NCBI GenBank assembly: GCA_041686695.1
Contig: JAWLDJ010000106.1
Span: forward strand, 1 to 7,981
Length of the DNA: 7,981 nt
Direction of reading: 5' to 3'
Source: T1Sed10-7 sp041686695
Lineage (GTDB): Bacteria > Actinomycetota > Nitriliruptoria > Nitriliruptorales > Nitriliruptoraceae
In this document: piece by piece, positions 5,612 through 7,981 of the stretch
Position numbering within the stretch: the first letter of the stretch is position 1
How the letters are laid out: each line of letters starts with the position of its first letter
Notes under the pieces: generated by a model
What the model saw: only the letters and a program-made list of their open reading frames with translations
What the model was told of the DNA's origin: nothing
Database searches by the model: none
Position numbers and translations under genes: made by a program

Positions 5612-7042
5612 TCAGCGTGGCAGCTCCCCGAGCTCCACCTCGACATCCACCAGGTCCCCGTCGCGGAAGATCTCCAGGACGACGACGTCACCGGGGTCGC
5701 GTTCACGGACCTCCGCGACCAGCTGGGACATCGTGACCAGTGGCTCGTCATCGACGCTCACGATCACATCACCGGGTCGCAGATCCGCATCCGCGGCCCC
5801 GGTTCCCGGCTGGACCGACTCGATGATGGCCCCGCGACGAGCGGGCAGGTCGAGCTCGTCCGCCACCTCGGCGGAGACATCCTGGCCCGCGATGCCGAGC
5901 AGCGGGTGCCGGACGAAGCCCTGGTCGATCAGCTGCTCCGAGGAGTCGACGGCCTGATCGCCCGGGACGGCGAAGCCGACGCCCTGGCTCGCGCCCGAGC
6001 GCGTCAGGATGGCGGTGTTGATCCCGACCAGCCGCCCCTGAGCGTCCACGAGCGCGCCACCGGAGTTGCCGGGGTTGATGGCCGCGTCGGTCTGGACGAT
6101 GGACGGGATCGTGCGCACCCCCTGCCCGGGGCCGACCTCGTCGAGACGGATCTCCCGGTCGAGCGCGGAGATCACCCCGGCGGTGACCGAGGCGTCGAGC
6201 CCGAAGGGCGACCCGATCGCGATGACCGTCTCACCGACCAACAGGGGCTCGTCCGCACTCCGGAGGTTGATCGCCGGCAGGTCCTCGGCGTCCACCTTGA
6301 CCACCGCGATGTCGTTCAGTTCGTCGGAGCCGATGACCTCCGCCTCGAGCACGTCACCGCTGGCCAGCCGGACCTCGACCGAGTTCGCGTTCTCGATCAC
6401 GTGATGGTTGGTGATGATGTAGCCGTCGGACCGGTAGATGACGCCGGACCCCAGACCGGACTGTCCGGCGGGACCGGATCCCTCCTCCTCGCCAGCGCGC
6501 ACGTCGATACGTACCACCGAGGGGGTGACGGCCTCGGCGACCGCCGGCACGATCGACGACTCGCTCAACGGCTCGATGGAGGGTGCGGACACGGTGGCGG
6601 GCAGATCGGGGTCCCCGGCCGCCTCCTCGACCTGCTCCGGAGCCGGGTCCCGGGGCAACGCGTCGGTCGCCAACAGCGTGCCACCGGTGCCGATCACGGC
6701 GCCGAGCACCGCTCCGAGCACCAGACCGATGGGCCGGCGGCGGGGTGAGGCCGGGGCGTCGACCGTGCCGACCGTGTCCGGTGGCCGGACCGATCCCGCT
6801 GGCGATCCCGGCCCGGCGGCGGCCGCCGACCAACCGGTCGGCGGCGGTTGCGGGAAGCGCGCGATCGTCCGCGCAGGGGCGTCATCGACCGGGAGGTCGG
6901 CGCCGGCCGCGGGCAGGTCGGCGCCAGCCGCGGGGGCGTCAGGAGCTCGTGGGGTGGCGGCAGGCCCATGCGCTGATGGGTCGGACGGCACCGACCCGGC
7001 ACTGCGCCACGGACGCCGCCACTCGTCTCTGTCGTACCCCAC
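5612..7042 (-). CDS. htrA: HtrA/DegP-family membrane-anchored serine protease with PDZ domain
   Basis: 476 residues, GTG start with GGAGG five bases upstream. HtrA proteases degrade or refold damaged proteins outside the cytoplasmic membrane. Residues 1-103 are a Pro/Ala-rich, probably disordered cytoplasmic tail holding a duplicated AAGADLP. The basic ASPRRR run leads into one membrane helix (about 104-126, IGLVLGAVLGAVIGTGGTLL), then an acidic linker. The trypsin-like domain (about 160-365) has the full triad: His214 in TNHHVI, Asp244 in LNDIAVVKV, and Ser327 in NPGNSGGAL. LGSGVI (197-202), IGSPFGL and VQTDAAINPGNSGG are all standard. One PDZ domain follows (about 378-472), with HPLLGI at its start and PGTGAADADLRPGDVIVSVD. 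There is no cleavable signal. First gene of a probable operon with tatB and the PAP2 gene; divergent from the O-methyltransferase. In M. tuberculosis sigE and rseA precede htrA; they are not found here. Confidence 0.95.
   Translation of the reverse strand: MGYDRDEWRRPWRSAGSVPSDPSAHGPAATPRAPDAPAAGADLPAAGADLPVDDAPARTIARFPQPPPTGWSAAAAGPGSPAGSVRPPDTVGTVDAPASPRRRPIGLVLGAVLGAVIGTGGTLLATDALPRDPAPEQVEEAAGDPDLPATVSAPSIEPLSESSIVPAVAEAVTPSVVRIDVRAGEEEGSGPAGQSGLGSGVIYRSDGYIITNHHVIENANSVEVRLASGDVLEAEVIGSDELNDIAVVKVDAEDLPAINLRSADEPLLVGETVIAIGSPFGLDASVTAGVISALDREIRLDEVGPGQGVRTIPSIVQTDAAINPGNSGGALVDAQGRLVGINTAILTRSGASQGVGFAVPGDQAVDSSEQLIDQGFVRHPLLGIAGQDVSAEVADELDLPARRGAIIESVQPGTGAADADLRPGDVIVSVDDEPLVTMSQLVAEVRERDPGDVVVLEIFRDGDLVDVEVELGELPR
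6894..6935 (-). repeat. 21-bp tandem duplication inside htrA
   Basis: Two adjacent 21-base units (6894-6914 and 6915-6935) differ at two positions. The length is a multiple of three, so it simply duplicates AAGADLP in the disordered cytoplasmic tail of HtrA without breaking the frame. Probably slippage of low functional weight. Confidence 0.8.
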
Positions 7043-7271
7043 TCACGCCTCCGGTCCTGAGAACGTCGCTGGCCATGGTGCCGCATCCGCGCCCAGGGTT
7101 CGGTGCCGGGAACCGCTCAGGTCGGCCAGCGCGTCCCGAGCTCCTCGGTGGCGGGCGCTGGCCGCTCGTGCGGGACCGTCCGGCTGGCCGGCGACTGGGC
7201 TAGGTTGCCGCCACGACGACCACCGCGCCACCGCCGTGGTCGACAGCACCGTAGCGACGAGGCGGGCGACG
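7043..7271. other. Divergent intergenic region between htrA and the O-methyltransferase gene
   Basis: 229 bases with no supported gene. It must hold the promoters for the htrA operon (minus) and the methyltransferase (plus). Two plus-strand candidates can be seen. TAGGTT at 7201-7206 fits a TAnnnT -10 box, with no good -35. GGAACC at 7109-7114 followed 17 bases later by CGTC at 7132-7135 resembles an ECF-sigma promoter. Neither is proven. No clear minus-strand promoter for htrA was found. Confidence 0.4.
7048..7052 (-). promoter_or_regulatory. Ribosome binding site for htrA
   Basis: CCTCC on the + strand reads GGAGG on the minus strand, five bases upstream of the htrA GTG at 7042. It supports that start, which lies before the long Pro/Ala-rich tail. 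Confidence 0.6.
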
Positions 7272-7907
7272 ATGGTGGACGAGGCTGTGCTGCACGAGGT
7301 CCGACGTGTCCTGGCCCCGGAGCCGGATACCACGGTGACCGCGCGTCGCCGAGCTGCCACGCTGGCGCCACCAGCGCCGGAGATCGGGGCGCTGCTGCGA
7401 TGGGCCGCCCGCACGGTCGGCGCCCGCACGATCGTCGAGGTCGGCGCTGCTGGCGGCGTGTCCGGGGCCTGGCTGCTGCCCGAACTGCCGCCCCGGGGGG
7501 TGCTGACCTCGATCGAGCCCGACACGCACGCCCACGGTCTGGCCACCGATGCCTTCGAGACCATGGCGGCCGGCCCGAAGGTGCGTTCGATCCACGGTGA
7601 CCCGCTCACGGTGCTCGATCGGCTCTCGGACGCGGCCTACGACCTCGTGGTCCTGCAGTCCCGGCCGGCCGTCACCTTGGCGTTGCTCGACCACGCCCGC
7701 CGTCTGCTGCGCGTGGGGGGCATGCTGGTGGTCCGGGGGGCGCTGCGGGGTGGGGAGGACGCCGACGACGTGGCGACCTCGTTGCAGGCCGTGGCCGAGG
7801 ACGAGCGGTTCACCGCCACGGTGCTCGGCATCGACCAGGGGCTGGTCCTCGCCACCCGGCTGGCCGGTGCGGACCAGCCCAGCCCGGAGCCATCCGCCGG
7901 CGGGTGA
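7272..7907 (+). CDS. Class I O-methyltransferase-like protein with altered metal site
   Basis: 211 residues from ATG 7272, with GAGG nine bases upstream; an in-frame GTG at 7236 is a possible longer start. The fold is that of SAM-dependent O-methyltransferases of the CCoAOMT type: glycine-rich motif I VEVGAAGGVSGAWL (55-68), acidic end of strand 2 in LTSIEPD (Glu82), a helix ...AFETM, IHGDPLTVLDRL, strand 4 YDLVVL (123-128), and RRLLRVGGMLVV (143-154). The overall order and several stretches match my memory of M. tuberculosis Rv1220c, which also lies near htrA. Where the family has the metal-binding D-A-D after strand 4, this protein has Q-S-R (129-131), and the later D-N pair is replaced by R-G (155-156). 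It may therefore bind SAM without metal-dependent catechol-type methylation, or use another mechanism. Substrate unknown. Divergent from htrA; a GC-rich palindrome and tandem repeats follow its stop. Confidence 0.85.
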   Translation: MVDEAVLHEVRRVLAPEPDTTVTARRRAATLAPPAPEIGALLRWAARTVGARTIVEVGAAGGVSGAWLLPELPPRGVLTSIEPDTHAHGLATDAFETMAAGPKVRSIHGDPLTVLDRLSDAAYDLVVLQSRPAVTLALLDHARRLLRVGGMLVVRGALRGGEDADDVATSLQAVAEDERFTATVLGIDQGLVLATRLAGADQPSPEPSAGG

Positions 7908-7921
7908 CGGCACCGGTGCCG
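7908..7921. terminator. Perfect 14-bp palindrome just after the O-methyltransferase stop
   Basis: CGGCACCGGTGCCG starts at the base after the stop codon. As RNA, GCACCGG at 7910-7916 can also pair with CCGGTGC at 7934-7940 to make a 7-bp stem with a 17-base loop. No U-run follows, so a terminator role is only a possibility; it could equally be part of the adjacent repeat. Confidence 0.3.
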
Positions 7922-7929
7922 GCCTGCCC

Positions 7930-7981
7930 TGTGCCGGTGCGGGCGCGGGCCTGTCTGTGCCGGTGCGGGCGCGGGCCTGTC
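7930..7981. repeat. 26-bp perfect tandem repeat, two copies, running off the window
   Basis: Units at 7930-7955 and 7956-7981 are identical over 26 bases; each begins TGTGCCGGTG and ends GGGCCTGTC. The sequence just before (7911-7929) looks like a decayed copy of the same motif. The unit is not a multiple of three and sits outside the reading frame of the preceding gene, so it looks like an intergenic minisatellite-type array. Total copy number is unknown because the window ends exactly at the end of the second copy. Confidence 0.85.

Noticed and set aside
6438..7271. Long N-terminal extension of the methyltransferase frame through htrA
   Set aside because: This part is antisense to the HtrA protease domain and tail and is Gly/Ser/Pro-rich; the methyltransferase fold starts only after ATG 7272.
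7930..7981. CRISPR array
   Set aside because: The two 26-bp units are directly adjacent with no spacers between them, so this is a tandem repeat.

Overview
The window is about 7.9 kb of very GC-rich, tightly packed bacterial DNA with frequent GTG starts. Gene content points to a member of the Actinomycetota. A class I O-methyltransferase, an HtrA protease with one membrane anchor and a cytoplasmic Pro/Ala-rich tail, TatB and an Mrp ATPase without a CxxC motif occur together. As I recall it, this recalls the Mycobacterium tuberculosis block Rv1220c - sigE - rseA - htrA - tatB - ... - mrp. A LppM-like lipoprotein and a pilus-type ATPase suggest an environmental, deep-branching lineage, possibly Nitriliruptoria-like, but that placement is a guess.

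Layout: (1) 5-778 (+) is an uncharacterised protein whose C-terminal half looks like an FMN-binding split barrel. (2) 762-1535 (-) is a LppM-like lipoprotein with a C-terminal membrane anchor; it is convergent with gene 1 and overlaps it by 17 bp. (3) 1619-3349 (+) is a GspE/PilB-type secretion or pilus ATPase with an N-terminal MshEN-like domain. (4) 3406-4521 (+) is the Mrp/ApbC iron-sulfur carrier ATPase. (5-7) On the minus strand, htrA (7042-5612), tatB (5520-5119) and a PAP2 phosphatase (5122-4508) form a likely operon; tatB and the PAP2 gene overlap by 4 bp (GTGA), and the PAP2 gene overlaps mrp by 14 bp tail to tail. (8) 7272-7907 (+) is an O-methyltransferase-like protein divergent from htrA, followed by a palindrome and a 26-bp tandem repeat that runs off the window.

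How they fit together: the minus-strand operon concerns the cell envelope, with export of folded proteins (TatB), quality control outside the membrane (HtrA) and lipid phosphate removal (PAP2). Mrp serves cytoplasmic Fe-S assembly. The PilB-like ATPase has no other pilus genes beside it here. I see no mobile element, CRISPR array, tRNA, rRNA or defence system, and no convincing new multi-gene system. The most interesting points are the O-methyltransferase that has lost its metal-binding aspartates, the apparent absence of sigE/rseA from an otherwise familiar neighbourhood, the isolated PilB-like ATPase with a half-degenerate c-di-GMP motif, and the repeat at the right edge.
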